DNA of 64,000 nucleotides from Aquabacter spiritensis (GCF_004346185.1 NZ_SMAI01000008.1:124001-188000); one strand, 5' to 3'. Positions 43,695 to 52,672 are shown, counted from the first letter of the stretch. The notes: a model not told the origin generated them from the sequence alone. A program made the numbers and translations.

Positions 43695-45113
43695 GTGAGG
43701 CATTCCGCTCCGAAGACGGCGCGCCGCCACAGATCGACCGTCTTGCAGAGACTCTGGCGGCGGGTCGAGGATCGAAGCCGCACCCTTTGGAGCGTCCTTC
43801 GCGGCCGGTCTCTTCGGCCGCTGATCGGGCTCTTGCGCGCGCATCCCTGGCGCGCCGGAATACTCGGCGGCCTATGTGCTCTTCTGGTCTGGCAAATCGG
43901 CACGCGCAGCCTCCCCGCGGCGCTCGCGACCTCCGCTCCAACGGCCGCGTTGGCGCTGCGCCTGGACACCCCATCCGCCATGCTGGAAGTGACTGGCAGC
44001 GAAGTCGTCGCCCTCGTGCAGCCGCCCGACGAGGCGGCGAATCCGGCGGTGCCCGACCCGCAGACCCTGGCGCGGTTGAAAGACGAGGTGGCGCGCATTC
44101 TTCTCGCCGAGCCGCTCAGCGGCACCGCACGGCGCCTGCTCGGCGTCCTTACCCAGATCGAAGGCAACACGGCAGACACCGAACGGCTCATGATCGCAGC
44201 CGTGCGGCGGACGCTTCACGAAGCCCCGGCCGCGCTCTGGCTGATGGACCATTACCTGCGGACGAAGACCTTCAAAGACGCGGTTCGCTATGCCGACATC
44301 GTCGCGCGCACCTACCTCGAACTCATTCCGCTCGTCATGCCGCTTTTGGTGCGCGCCCTCGACGATCCGGAGGGCCGCGCCGCCGTCGGCGAGGAATTGG
44401 CGGCCAACCCACCGTGGCGTGCGTCCTTCTTCGCCTATCTCCCGCATTTCACGACCGACGCCACGACGCCCCTCGCCCTCGCGCAGGACCTCGCAAAGCA
44501 CGGCTCTCCGCCGACAGAGACGGAGCTCGCGCCGTGGCTCAATCTCCTCCTCGCGAAGAAGCTCTACGATGTCGCCTATTACACATGGCTCCAGTTCCTG
44601 CCGCCGGATGAACTGGCCGCGGCAGGCTATCTCTTCAATGGGGATTTCGCTTTTCCTTTGACGAGTGTCGCCTTCAACTGGGTGCTTGGGCCGGGCTCGG
44701 GCGTGACGGTCGAAACGGTCCGCCAGCCGCTCGCGAACGGCGACCGCGGATTGTTTGTCGAGTTCGGGCAAGGGCGCGTCGAATTCGGCGAAGTCTATCA
44801 GGTGGTCTTGCTGCAGCCCGGCACCTACACTTTCAGCGGGCGGTACAAAGGCAACCCGCTCGGATCACGCGGCCTTCAGTGGCGTGTTCTGTGCTATGGG
44901 GAAGACAAGGTGCTGGCTGCGAGCCAGCTTTTCAACGCACCCGTTCCCGATTGGCGGAACTTTTCATTCACCTTCTCGGTCCCGAAAGCCGGATGCCGCG
45001 CCCAAAGGGTGCAACTGCATCTGCCCGCCCGCATCGCGTCCGAGCAGTTCATGTCCGGTGTCCTCTGGTACGGCGAGCTGAAGATCACCCGGACGCCGGA
45101 AAGGCGCTCATGA
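43695..45113 (+). CDS. membrane-anchored protein of unknown function with helical repeats and a C-terminal beta domain
   Basis: 472 residues. A basic N-terminus is followed by a single membrane segment at about 53-70, so most of the protein lies outside the cytoplasm. The middle (about 120-320) is Leu/Ala-rich and helical, like TPR repeats (for example NTADTERLMIAAVRRTL). The C-terminal ~150 residues are beta-rich with aromatic positions, such as QPGTYTFSGRYKGNPL and WRNFSFTFSVP, which resembles carbohydrate-binding sandwich modules. No family is firmly recognised. It directly follows the J-like gene, and the two probably form one unit with the kinase. Confidence 0.72.
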   Translation: MRHSAPKTARRHRSTVLQRLWRRVEDRSRTLWSVLRGRSLRPLIGLLRAHPWRAGILGGLCALLVWQIGTRSLPAALATSAPTAALALRLDTPSAMLEVTGSEVVALVQPPDEAANPAVPDPQTLARLKDEVARILLAEPLSGTARRLLGVLTQIEGNTADTERLMIAAVRRTLHEAPAALWLMDHYLRTKTFKDAVRYADIVARTYLELIPLVMPLLVRALDDPEGRAAVGEELAANPPWRASFFAYLPHFTTDATTPLALAQDLAKHGSPPTETELAPWLNLLLAKKLYDVAYYTWLQFLPPDELAAAGYLFNGDFAFPLTSVAFNWVLGPGSGVTVETVRQPLANGDRGLFVEFGQGRVEFGEVYQVVLLQPGTYTFSGRYKGNPLGSRGLQWRVLCYGEDKVLAASQLFNAPVPDWRNFSFTFSVPKAGCRAQRVQLHLPARIASEQFMSGVLWYGELKITRTPERRS

Positions 45114-45259
45114 AGGCGCGTCGCGTGCGTGTCCGGGGGCAGCGATACGGAGGACGGACGACTGGGTGACACCCCGGGACATCCGAGCCGCAGCCCCCCG
45201 CTCTTGACCTTCTCCTCCCCTGCCGTCATGGCTGTCAGATCGTCGAGGGAGCCGCGTAC

Positions 45260-46222
45260 ATGGTTGAAAGGCCCAGGATTCTGGTCACGGGCGGGGCGGG
45301 ATTTCTCGGCTCCCACCTGTGCGAAAGCCTACTCGCCGGCGGCGCGGAAATTCTCTGCCTTGACAATTTCTTCACCGGCCAGCGCGCCAACATCTTGCAT
45401 CTTCTCGATCACAAGAATTTTGAGTTGATGCGGCACGACATCAGCCAACCCCTCTATGTGGAATGCGACGAGATCTATAATCTCGCGTGTCCCGCCTCGC
45501 CCGTTCATTATCAGTTCGATCCGGTCCAGACGACGAAGACGAGCGTGCTGGGGGCGATCAACGTGCTCGGCCTCGCCAAACGTCTGCACGCCAAGGTGCT
45601 CCAGGCCTCCACCTCCGAGGTCTATGGCGATCCTGCAATTCACCCGCAGCCGGAAAGCTATTGGGGCAATGTCAACCCGATCGGCAGCCGGGCCTGTTAC
45701 GACGAGGGCAAGCGGTGCGCGGAGACGCTGTTCTTCGATTACTGGCGCCAGCACCGCGCGCGGATCAAAGTGGTGCGGATCTTCAACACGTACGGTCCCC
45801 GCATGAAGCTCAATGATGGGCGCGTCGTGTCGAACTTCATCGTCCAAGCCCTTCGCGGGGAGCCGATCACCATTTACGGCGACGGCAGCCAGACCCGCTC
45901 CTTCTGCTATGTCGACGATCTCGTGGCCGGGATCGCCCGCCTGATGGCGACCCCCGACGAGGTGACGGGACCTGTCAATCTCGGAAATCCAAGCGAATTC
46001 ACGATTCTCGAATTGGCCGAGATGATCCTCACCATTACCGGCTCCAAATCGCAGATTCTGCGCAAGCCCCTGCCCGAGGACGATCCGAAGCAGCGCAAAC
46101 CCGATATCGCCCTCGCGCGGCAAACCCTCGGCTGGGAGCCGACGGTGCCGCTGCGCGAAGGACTGATCCGCACCATCGCCTATTTCGACACCGAACTCGC
46201 CAGAGGCGCCGCGACGCAGTGA
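45260..46222 (+). CDS. UDP-glucuronate decarboxylase (UDP-xylose synthase)
   Basis: 320-residue extended SDR that converts UDP-glucuronate to UDP-xylose. The NAD loop GGAGFLG is at 11-17; the [21 protein letters not shown] stretch (with the ASP motif) and the catalytic STSEVYGDP plus YDEGK are diagnostic of UXS. The ATG follows CGAGGGAG. It ends the plus-strand arm and supplies xylose, or further on other pentoses, to the polymer. UDP-glucose dehydrogenase is not in the window. Confidence 0.93.
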   Translation: MVERPRILVTGGAGFLGSHLCESLLAGGAEILCLDNFFTGQRANILHLLDHKNFELMRHDISQPLYVECDEIYNLACPASPVHYQFDPVQTTKTSVLGAINVLGLAKRLHAKVLQASTSEVYGDPAIHPQPESYWGNVNPIGSRACYDEGKRCAETLFFDYWRQHRARIKVVRIFNTYGPRMKLNDGRVVSNFIVQALRGEPITIYGDGSQTRSFCYVDDLVAGIARLMATPDEVTGPVNLGNPSEFTILELAEMILTITGSKSQILRKPLPEDDPKQRKPDIALARQTLGWEPTVPLREGLIRTIAYFDTELARGAATQ

Positions 46223-46235
46223 TCGGGCCCCGGCC

Positions 46236-46409
46236 TCAGCCGCAGTTTGACACCGGCGGCAGCGGCCGTCCTGCCTGCCGCAGCAGCGCCGCCAGCGCGC
46301 GGGCCAGTTCGGTGCGGTGATACGGCTTGTTCGGCCGCGCGGGGCCGAAGGCCGCTCCGGCGTCCTCTTTGAAGCCCGAGACGAGAAGCACAGGAAGGTC
46401 GGGACCCGG
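46236..46409 (-). pseudogene. remnant of a response-regulator receiver domain
   Basis: The last ~57 codons of a frame ending at 46236 read GPGPDLPVLLVSGF, a short loop, then NKPYHRTELARALAALLRQAG. This matches the C-terminal half of a CheY-like receiver (strand 4, the KPY lysine and helix 5) as in hybrid sensor kinases. The upstream ~60 codons of the frame (to 46580) look unrelated to any receiver, and the phosphorylation aspartate and N-terminus are missing. It is the only item in the 364-base gap between the decarboxylase and SDR genes, so it is taken as a gene fossil. Confidence 0.6.
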
Positions 46410-46586
46410 ACCCCGCAGCGTGGCGGCACGGTGCGGGGTCCGCTCTCGTTGCCGATCGAGAATCGGCGATGTCCAACCGAACGCGACGAAAAGGGGCGGC
46501 CAACGCCGGGCCGCCCCTCGATGCGATCGTTTTGTGGAGACGAAAACGGGTCCGATCGGAGGTCCCGGCCTCGTCGCCACGGCGCC

Positions 46587-47321
46587 TCACATGGCGGTCG
46601 CGCCGCCATCGACCCTGAGGCTCGAGCCGGTCACGAGCCGCGCAGCGGGCGAGGCGAGGTAGAGCACCGCACCGGCAACGTCTTCCGGCTGCAAGACCTC
46701 CTTCAAGGGGATGCTCGCCAGCGCCGCCTCGCGATAGGCGGGATCCTTGAAGAAAGGGGCGGTCATCGGCGTTTCGACCACGGTGGGGGCCACCGCATTG
46801 ACCCGGATCGCATGCGGCGCGAGGTCGATGGCCATCGATTTGGTCATTCCCTCGATCGCGTGCTTGGTCATGGAATAGACCGTGCGGCGCGGTCCGCCGA
46901 CATGGCCGACCTGGGACGAGATGTTGACGATCGAGCCGCCGCCGCCTTGCGCCACCATTGCGGCCGCAGCCGCCTGCGCCACCTTGAAGGCGGCACGGAT
47001 ATTGAGGGCGATCAGCATGTCGAGCGTCGCGTCGTCGACATCGAGGACGTACTGGAGCCGGTTCGTGCCGGCATTGTTGACCAGCACGTCGAGCCGCGGC
47101 AACGCCTTGATACGAGAGGGCAAAGCGTCACCCGTGACATCCTCGATCCAGGGCTCGATCGCGCCCGGCGCCTCCGCCGCGAGCGCCTCCAGATCGGCGG
47201 GGGTCCGGGACACTGCGATGACCCTGGCGCCCGCCCCCGCGAGCGCCAGGGCGCAGGCGCGCCCGATCCCCTTCCCCGCCCCTGTCACGAGGGCGGTGCG
47301 GCCATCGAGCACGCCGCTCAT
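46587..47321 (-). CDS. short-chain dehydrogenase/reductase in the TRAP-BKACE operon
   Basis: 244-residue classical SDR. Cofactor loop TGAGKGIG (14-21), NNAG, catalytic Ser in NISSQVG and Tyr/Lys in YSMTK, C-terminal GSSLRVDGG. Overall it resembles sugar or hydroxy-acid dehydrogenases. The start overlaps the end of the cyclase gene by 4 bases. Given its neighbours, oxidation of a hydroxy acid to a beta-keto acid is a reasonable role (inference); the substrate is unknown. Last gene of the operon; the receiver fossil lies beyond it. Confidence 0.9.
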   Translation of the reverse strand: MSGVLDGRTALVTGAGKGIGRACALALAGAGARVIAVSRTPADLEALAAEAPGAIEPWIEDVTGDALPSRIKALPRLDVLVNNAGTNRLQYVLDVDDATLDMLIALNIRAAFKVAQAAAAAMVAQGGGGSIVNISSQVGHVGGPRRTVYSMTKHAIEGMTKSMAIDLAPHAIRVNAVAPTVVETPMTAPFFKDPAYREAALASIPLKEVLQPEDVAGAVLYLASPAARLVTGSSLRVDGGATAM

Positions 47322-48274
47322 TTGATCGCCTGCGGATTGATCGGCGAGCCGGTGCCGCCCGTGATCACCAGCGGCGGGCCGCAGAACATGAACTCATAAA
47401 CCCCGTCGGCAGCGCAGTCCTCGGCCAGTTCCTTCAGATAGAAGATCTCGCCCATGGTGAGGCCCATGGCCGGGATCACCACCCAGTGCCAGGGCTGGAA
47501 CACTTCGGAGGTCTCGTTCGGCCGCACCTCGACACCCCACGTGTCGGAGCAGATGGCGGCGATTTCCTTCTCCTGCGACCAGTAGCAATTCTCGAACTTG
47601 ACCCCGGGCGCGTCGCCGCCGGCATAGCCGCCCCACTCTCCGGTCTTCAGGCGCTGCTCCATCTGGCCGGTGCGGATGATGACGAAATCGCCCTTGCGGA
47701 TCTCGACGCCCTGCGCCTTCGCCACCGCATCGAGCTCGTCGTTAGGAATGCCGTAGCCGTCTTCGAGATAGTCGACCTTCTTGTAGCGCGCGACGTCGAG
47801 GAGCACGCCGCGGCCGATCATCTTGTTGCGGGTGTGCTCGATGCCGTTCTTGTGCACGCCGCCGGAATCCACCAGCTTCGCCTCGAAGCCGTTATACATC
47901 TTGTCTTCGTAGAAGATGTGCCCGAGCGAATCCCAATGGGTCGCGGCCTGGACGGGCATGTTCAGGGCATCGTCCGCATAGCGGATCTTGTTGGTCTCGT
48001 CGAACCGCCCCGCAATCGCGTCGGTGCCGGTCGCGAGCATGGTGTGGATGGGGTTCCAGCGCCCGCCGAACAGGCCGTTCTGCGGTCCCGAGGCGCCGAG
48101 CGGAATGCCGAGCGCGAACGCCTTGCCCTTCTTCACCAGCTTGGTGGCTTCGACGATATGTTCGGGGGTGACGTGGTTGAGCGTGCCGATCTCGTCGTCC
48201 TTGCCCCAGCGCCCCCAATTGGAGAGCTTCTGCGAAGCCTCCGCGATCGCGGCCTTGCCCACTTTGATGTCCAT
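47318..48274 (-). CDS. cyclase-family metal-dependent hydrolase (kynurenine-formamidase-like)
   Basis: 318-residue enzyme of the cyclase/KynB superfamily, which hydrolyses amides and cyclic esters using a divalent metal. The metal-binding segment appears as ATHWDSLGH, close to the HxGTHxDxPxH pattern with the first position changed. DDEIGTLNHVTPEH near the N-terminus is common to the larger members of the family. Length is above KynB and fits the longer subgroup. Its gene is 4 bases overlapped with the SDR and 27 bases after the TRAP permease. A lactone or amide substrate is inferred. Confidence 0.88.
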   Translation of the reverse strand: MDIKVGKAAIAEASQKLSNWGRWGKDDEIGTLNHVTPEHIVEATKLVKKGKAFALGIPLGASGPQNGLFGGRWNPIHTMLATGTDAIAGRFDETNKIRYADDALNMPVQAATHWDSLGHIFYEDKMYNGFEAKLVDSGGVHKNGIEHTRNKMIGRGVLLDVARYKKVDYLEDGYGIPNDELDAVAKAQGVEIRKGDFVIIRTGQMEQRLKTGEWGGYAGGDAPGVKFENCYWSQEKEIAAICSDTWGVEVRPNETSEVFQPWHWVVIPAMGLTMGEIFYLKELAEDCAADGVYEFMFCGPPLVITGGTGSPINPQAIK

Positions 48275-48301
48275 GGCGTCCTCCAGGTGAAAGTCGGATT
48301 T

Positions 48302-49624
48302 TTATCCGAGTAGAAGCTTTGGAAAGAACAGGCTGATCTGCGGAAAGATGACGATCAGCGCGAGTGCGACGAACAGCATCGCGAAGAACGGGGCGACACC
48401 GATAAAGATGTCCTCGATCTTCACGTCCGCAGGGAGCGAGGCCTTCATGGCGAAGATCACCATGCCGAAGGGCGGCGTCAGGAGGCCGATCTCGATCGTG
48501 AGGATCGCGATCATGCCAAACCACACCTTGTCGTAGCCGAAGGTCGCCGCCAAAGGGACCATGATCGGCATGGTCAGCAGCATGATCGAGACGGAATCGA
48601 TGATGCAGCCGAGGATCAGCAGCACCAGAATGAAGCTCAAAATGATGACGATCCCCGGCACTTCGAGCGCCGAGGCCCATTCCGTCAGCGCCTCGGGCAG
48701 GCGGGACAGGGTGAGCATGCGGCTGTACATCTGGGCGGTGATGAGCAGGAAGAAGATGCTGGCGCACGCCTTGCCGGTCTCGAGCAGGATCTCGACCACC
48801 CCGCCGCCGCTGAAGCGCCCGCGCAGGACCATGAGGACGAGCGCCCCCAAGGCGCCGATCGCCCCCGCCTCGGTCGGCGTGAACAGCCCGCCATAGATGC
48901 CGCCGAGGACCAGGCCGATGAGCGCGAAGATCGGCCAGATCTTGAGGATGATCGAGAGGCGCGGCTCCCGCGCCCGCGCAGCGACATGCCCTTCCTGCCC
49001 CGCGAGCGCGGGGTTGAGCCGGACCATGAGCAGGATGGTCGCCGACAAGGTGCCCGCCACCAGAAGGCCCGGCCCGATGCCCGCCGCGAACAGCCGGCCG
49101 ATCGATTCCTCGGTGATGACGCCGTAGACGATCATCAGAATCGAAGGCGGGATCAGCATCCCGAGCAGGGCGCTGGAGGCGACGATGCCGAGGCCGAAGC
49201 GCCTGTTGTAGCCGAGACGGTCCATCTCCGGAATCGCGAGCTTCGAGAACACCGCAGCGGAGGCCACCGAAACCCCGGTGATCGCTGCGAAGATCGCATT
49301 CGCCATCACGGTCGCGACGCCGATGCCGCCGCGCACGCGCCGCATCAGGCTTTCGGCGGCATCGAACAGATCGCGGGTCGCCCCCGCCTGCGTCGCGAAC
49401 AGGCCCATCACGACGAAAAGCGGGATGACGGCGAAGATGTAATCGTTGACACCGTTGAAGGCGGTGGTCTGGAGGATGCTGGCCGCCACCCGGAACTTGC
49501 CCGTGATGAGATAGACCCCGGCGAAGCTCATCGCACCGAGGGCGATGCCGACATGGAATCCCGCGAGGATCAGGACGAAGATGGCGACCACGGACAGGGC
49601 GCCGACGGTGACGGGATCCATCAT
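48302..49624 (-). CDS. dctM: TRAP transporter large permease, DctM-like
   Basis: 440-residue membrane protein with about 12 hydrophobic segments, the main transport subunit of a TRAP (Na+-coupled, periplasmic-binding-protein-dependent) system. Family features are GVSVASAAVFSKLAIPEM near residue 115, MLIPPSILMIVYG in the conserved GxLIPPS motif, and GGLFTPTEAGAIGA. ATG at 49624 overlaps the DctQ gene's stop (ATGA). It forms a set with the small permease and binding protein. Confidence 0.94.
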   Translation of the reverse strand: MMDPVTVGALSVVAIFVLILAGFHVGIALGAMSFAGVYLITGKFRVAASILQTTAFNGVNDYIFAVIPLFVVMGLFATQAGATRDLFDAAESLMRRVRGGIGVATVMANAIFAAITGVSVASAAVFSKLAIPEMDRLGYNRRFGLGIVASSALLGMLIPPSILMIVYGVITEESIGRLFAAGIGPGLLVAGTLSATILLMVRLNPALAGQEGHVAARAREPRLSIILKIWPIFALIGLVLGGIYGGLFTPTEAGAIGALGALVLMVLRGRFSGGGVVEILLETGKACASIFFLLITAQMYSRMLTLSRLPEALTEWASALEVPGIVIILSFILVLLILGCIIDSVSIMLLTMPIMVPLAATFGYDKVWFGMIAILTIEIGLLTPPFGMVIFAMKASLPADVKIEDIFIGVAPFFAMLFVALALIVIFPQISLFFPKLLLG

Positions 49625-50157
49625 GGCCGCGTGCCCTTCTCGCGGGCCACGAGTTCGGCCTCGGGCAATTCCGCCGACGATGGGCCGGACACCGCATAGC
49701 GGACCGCGTCGAGTGCGAACTGGACCAGGGTGGCGACGGCGCCGAACACCAGAATCGCCCAGATCGGCCAAACCGGAATGCGCACGGGATACTCGCCTTC
49801 GAAGGCGCCGATGTCGTAGCTCTTCGCCATCTCGATCGTACCGAGCCAGGCGATCATGGCGAACATGCCGATCCCGACCAGCGCATTGAGCACGAGCACG
49901 AGCCGCTGGCCGCCCCGCGGCAGCATCGCGAGCACCAGCGTGGTTCGCAGGTGATTGCCGCTGCGCAAGACATAGGCCATCTGCAGCCACACCATGCCGA
50001 CGATGGAGAATTTCACGATCTCCGGCACGCCGGACAGCGGCGCATTGAAGAGCGAGCGGGCCAAGACGTCGGTCGAGATCAGCCCGACCAGGAACAGAAC
50101 CCACAGGCTCGCAAGGCCGTTCATGCCGGCCAGAAGCCCACCGAACAGACGGGTCAC
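49621..50157 (-). CDS. dctQ: TRAP transporter small permease, DctQ-like
   Basis: 178-residue protein with four hydrophobic segments, as expected for DctQ. The pattern RSLFNAPLSGVPEIVKFSIVG after the first segment is the family signature, and SGNHLRTTL follows the second. The C-terminal ~30 residues are charged and cytoplasmic. It begins 156 bases after the binding-protein gene, a spacer with a small stem-loop. Confidence 0.9.
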   Translation of the reverse strand: MTRLFGGLLAGMNGLASLWVLFLVGLISTDVLARSLFNAPLSGVPEIVKFSIVGMVWLQMAYVLRSGNHLRTTLVLAMLPRGGQRLVLVLNALVGIGMFAMIAWLGTIEMAKSYDIGAFEGEYPVRIPVWPIWAILVFGAVATLVQFALDAVRYAVSGPSSAELPEAELVAREKGTRP

Positions 50158-50291
50158 GACGCTTACCTCGCAGGAAGGGGCGGGAATCCGGGACGACGCC
50201 CGGCGGCGGTCGCGGCGGCGGATCCGGAGTACGGCAGGGGACTGATGATGTCCGAAGCCGAGCCTGGGTCCGCCGCTTACCTCAGAGAGCT

Positions 50292-50307
50292 GGGCGCCAA
50301 TGCGCCC
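50292..50307 (-). terminator. small stem-loop after the TRAP binding-protein gene
   Basis: GGGCGC / GCGCCC with a 4-nt loop, 6 bases beyond the dctP stop codon. It has no U-run. Probably an attenuating or stabilising hairpin at most. Confidence 0.35.
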
Positions 50308-50313
50308 GGCCCG

Positions 50314-51390
50314 TCAGCGCTCCGCTTCCCAATCGCGGGGAAACTGATGTCCGGCAGCCTTCAGCGCCTTGATGTAGGTGTAGATCACCTCTCCGGGCAG
50401 GTTCGCCTTGTTGATTTCCTCGAACCTTTGCTTGGGAATGTTCGGAAGCGCCTTCGCCCAAGCCTGCTTTGTGGCCATGTCGGCCTGACGCACGTCGAGC
50501 CCGAGCTCCTTCATCTTGGCAAGGGCATCCTGCTGCTTCTGCCAGGTGACCCGCCCGGTATAGGCGTTCCATTCCTTGCCCACTTCGATGAATATCTTCT
50601 GGACCGCCGGCGGAAGATCGTTCCAGGTGTCTTTGTTCATGCTGAGAAGCGGGGTGTGGATGCAGCCGAAGTCCATGTCGACATATTGCTTCGTCACTTC
50701 GTTGAGTTTGAAGCTGACGATCGCGTCCGGGAACATCACCCAGCCTTCATAAACACCGGTCTGAAACGACGTATAGGCCTCGTTGAGGTTCGACTGGACG
50801 CCGACCACGCCGGTGCCCTGGAGCCAAGGCAGGTTCGGACCTGCCGCGGCGATCTTATGGCCCTTCAGGTCGCCGACATCGGTCCATTTGAAGCTGGTCA
50901 CGAGGCCGTAATTGCCGATCACCCCCGCCCCGAGGAAGACCTGATTGTATCGGGTCTCCAGGACTTTCTTCAGCGCCGGCGTCGCCTCGTAGACATCGAG
51001 CACGGCTTTGGCCGCCACACGCGGGTCGGGCGTGCCGAACGGCGCGAAATAGGTGAAATTGTGGGCGAGAAGCTTCGCCGGATCGAACGGGGTCTGCAAT
51101 TCTCCGATGTCGAGAAGCCCGGATTCCACAGCCTCCAGGCATTCGCCGAGCTTACAGACCGATCCACCCCAGGCCTCTGTCCAGACGATCTTGTCGCCGG
51201 TGGCCTTGGCCACGCGCTCGGCCACCTGCGGCATGAAGAAGTCGCGGATGGCGCCGATCCACACCGATCCGGCGGGATGGCCGGCCCCGATCTTGAGGGA
51301 ATAGGTCGCGGCATGCCCTGCCAGCGTACTCGCGAGCAGCAGACCGGCCGCACAAAGGCCCGTCCGTAAGCCTTTCGTCATATGTGCCAT
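50314..51390 (-). CDS. dctP: TRAP transporter periplasmic binding protein, DctP-like
   Basis: 358-residue solute-binding protein. A strong GGGAGGAG ribosome site precedes the ATG at 51390. Signal peptide about residues 1-27, ending GHA. The mature protein has the DctP fold; Lys/Arg ligand contacts cannot be assigned by eye, but WTEAWGGSVCKLGEC carries a Cys pair unusual for DctP, which may form a disulfide. Carboxylate ligands are usual for the family. The gene is between the BKACE gene and the permease genes. Confidence 0.92.
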   Translation of the reverse strand: MAHMTKGLRTGLCAAGLLLASTLAGHAATYSLKIGAGHPAGSVWIGAIRDFFMPQVAERVAKATGDKIVWTEAWGGSVCKLGECLEAVESGLLDIGELQTPFDPAKLLAHNFTYFAPFGTPDPRVAAKAVLDVYEATPALKKVLETRYNQVFLGAGVIGNYGLVTSFKWTDVGDLKGHKIAAAGPNLPWLQGTGVVGVQSNLNEAYTSFQTGVYEGWVMFPDAIVSFKLNEVTKQYVDMDFGCIHTPLLSMNKDTWNDLPPAVQKIFIEVGKEWNAYTGRVTWQKQQDALAKMKELGLDVRQADMATKQAWAKALPNIPKQRFEEINKANLPGEVIYTYIKALKAAGHQFPRDWEAER

Positions 51391-51563
51391 ATCGTTCTCC
51401 TCCCAAGTCGACCGTCCGTTCTGATGCGGCGGCCTTATGCTTATTGGGTCGGCGCACGGGCGCCCCGGGAGCGGTCACGCGGGCGCGCGGCACCGCGATC
51501 GTGCTCTCGACTCATCGCGTCCGGCGCGCGCGCCGTCGGAACACGGCTGTTTCGATGCGTGGG

Positions 51564-51593
51564 GCGGAACGGCACGCACATGCGCCGTTCCGC
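51564..51593 (-). terminator. hairpin after the BKACE gene
   Basis: Perfect 10-bp inverted repeat GCGGAACGGC / GCCGTTCCGC with a 10-nt loop, starting 9 bases after the BKACE stop codon. No U-run follows on the minus strand, so read-through into the transporter genes is expected; attenuation is possible. Confidence 0.45.
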
Positions 51594-51602
51594 TGGACCG
51601 AA

Positions 51603-52535
51603 TTAGATCGCGGTCTTGTCCGCGCCCTTCAGGTCGAGGATCACACGCGCTTCGTCGGGCGTCGCGAGTTCCAGCCCGAGCCCCTCGACGATCTTGCGGG
51701 CGAGCAATACCTGGTCGGCGTTGGACGTCGCCAGCTTGCCCGGCCCGGCCCAGAGCGAATCTTCGAGCCCGACGCGGATATTGCTTCCCATGGCGCAGGC
51801 CATCGCGGCGATCGGCAGCTGGTTGCGCCCGGCGCCGAGGACCGACCAGCGATACTGATCGCCGAACAGCCGGTCGCAAGTCCGCTTCATGTGCATCACG
51901 TCCTCGGGATGCGGGCCGATGCCGCCGAGCAGGCCGAACACCGACTGCACGAACAAAGGCGGCTTCACCAGCCCCCGCTCGAGGAAATGCGCCAGATTGT
52001 AGAGATGCGCGATGTCGTAGCATTCGAACTCGAAACGGGTCCCGTTATCGTAGCAGGTGTGCAGGATATATTCGATATCCTTGAACGTATTCCGAAATAC
52101 GAGATCGCGCGTGTTTTCGAGATGCTGACGCTCCCAGTCGTATTTGAATTCTTTATACTTATCGAGAAGGTGATAGAGGCCGAAATTCATCGACCCCATA
52201 TTGAGGGACGCCACTTCCGGCTTGAACGTGGCCGCAGGGAGGACGCGTTCCTCCACCCGCATATAGGGGCTGCCGCCGGACGTGATGTTGATGACGGCGT
52301 TCGTCGCCTGCTTGATGCGCGGCAAGAACGGCGCGAACGCCTCGGGGCGCTGGTCCGGCTTGCCGTTCTCCGGATCGCGGGCATGCAGATGCAGGATCGC
52401 CGCGCCGGCTTCCGCCGCAGCCAGGGCATCGGTCACGATCTCGTCCGGCGTGATCGGGATATGCGGCGACATGGTCGGGGTGTGGATCGCGCCGGTGACG
52501 GCGCAGGTGATGATCACCTTGCGGGATTTGGCCAA
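51603..52535 (-). CDS. beta-keto acid cleavage enzyme (BKACE, DUF849)
   Basis: 310-residue TIM-barrel metalloenzyme of the DUF849/BKACE family, which condenses a beta-keto acid with acetyl-CoA to give acetoacetate and a new CoA ester. Zn-binding HLHARD is at His49/His51, the ITSGGSPYM loop and the GLEDSLW segment with the acidic residues near the active site are kept. No in-frame ATG is close to the conserved start; TTG at 52535 follows AAGGGAGAG at good spacing and gives MAKSRKVIITCAVTG. An ATG at 52580 would put the start inside the operator region. First gene of the operon. Confidence 0.91.
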   Translation of the reverse strand: MAKSRKVIITCAVTGAIHTPTMSPHIPITPDEIVTDALAAAEAGAAILHLHARDPENGKPDQRPEAFAPFLPRIKQATNAVINITSGGSPYMRVEERVLPAATFKPEVASLNMGSMNFGLYHLLDKYKEFKYDWERQHLENTRDLVFRNTFKDIEYILHTCYDNGTRFEFECYDIAHLYNLAHFLERGLVKPPLFVQSVFGLLGGIGPHPEDVMHMKRTCDRLFGDQYRWSVLGAGRNQLPIAAMACAMGSNIRVGLEDSLWAGPGKLATSNADQVLLARKIVEGLGLELATPDEARVILDLKGADKTAI

Positions 52536-52570
52536 CGTTCTCTCCCTTTCGGCAGCTGTTCTCGCCGCCT

Positions 52571-52612
52571 TATTGATCAAAGACTCAATTCATATTGAGC
52601 GGATTGTCAATA
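52571..52612. promoter_or_regulatory. nested palindromic operator between the BKACE and TetR genes
   Basis: Inner dyad CTCAAT-TCAT-ATTGAG (52584-52599) and outer arms TATTGA (52571-52576) and TCAATA (52607-52612) share the same centre, 52591.5. Further small palindromes occur in it: TTGATCAA (52573-52580) and ATTGTCAAT (52603-52611). A TetR dimer or pair of dimers bound here could control both divergent genes. The region is AT-rich against its surroundings. Confidence 0.7.
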
Positions 52613-52672
52613 GGCTTTCAGGGCGATACAGGATCGAAGGCCGCCCCGAAGCGCGGCGCGCGGAGTGGTCAT

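Noticed and set aside
52535-52580. ATG at 52580 as start of the BKACE gene
   Set aside because: It would lie inside the palindromic operator and has no ribosome site, whereas TTG at 52535 follows AAGGGAGAG and fits the family N-terminus.
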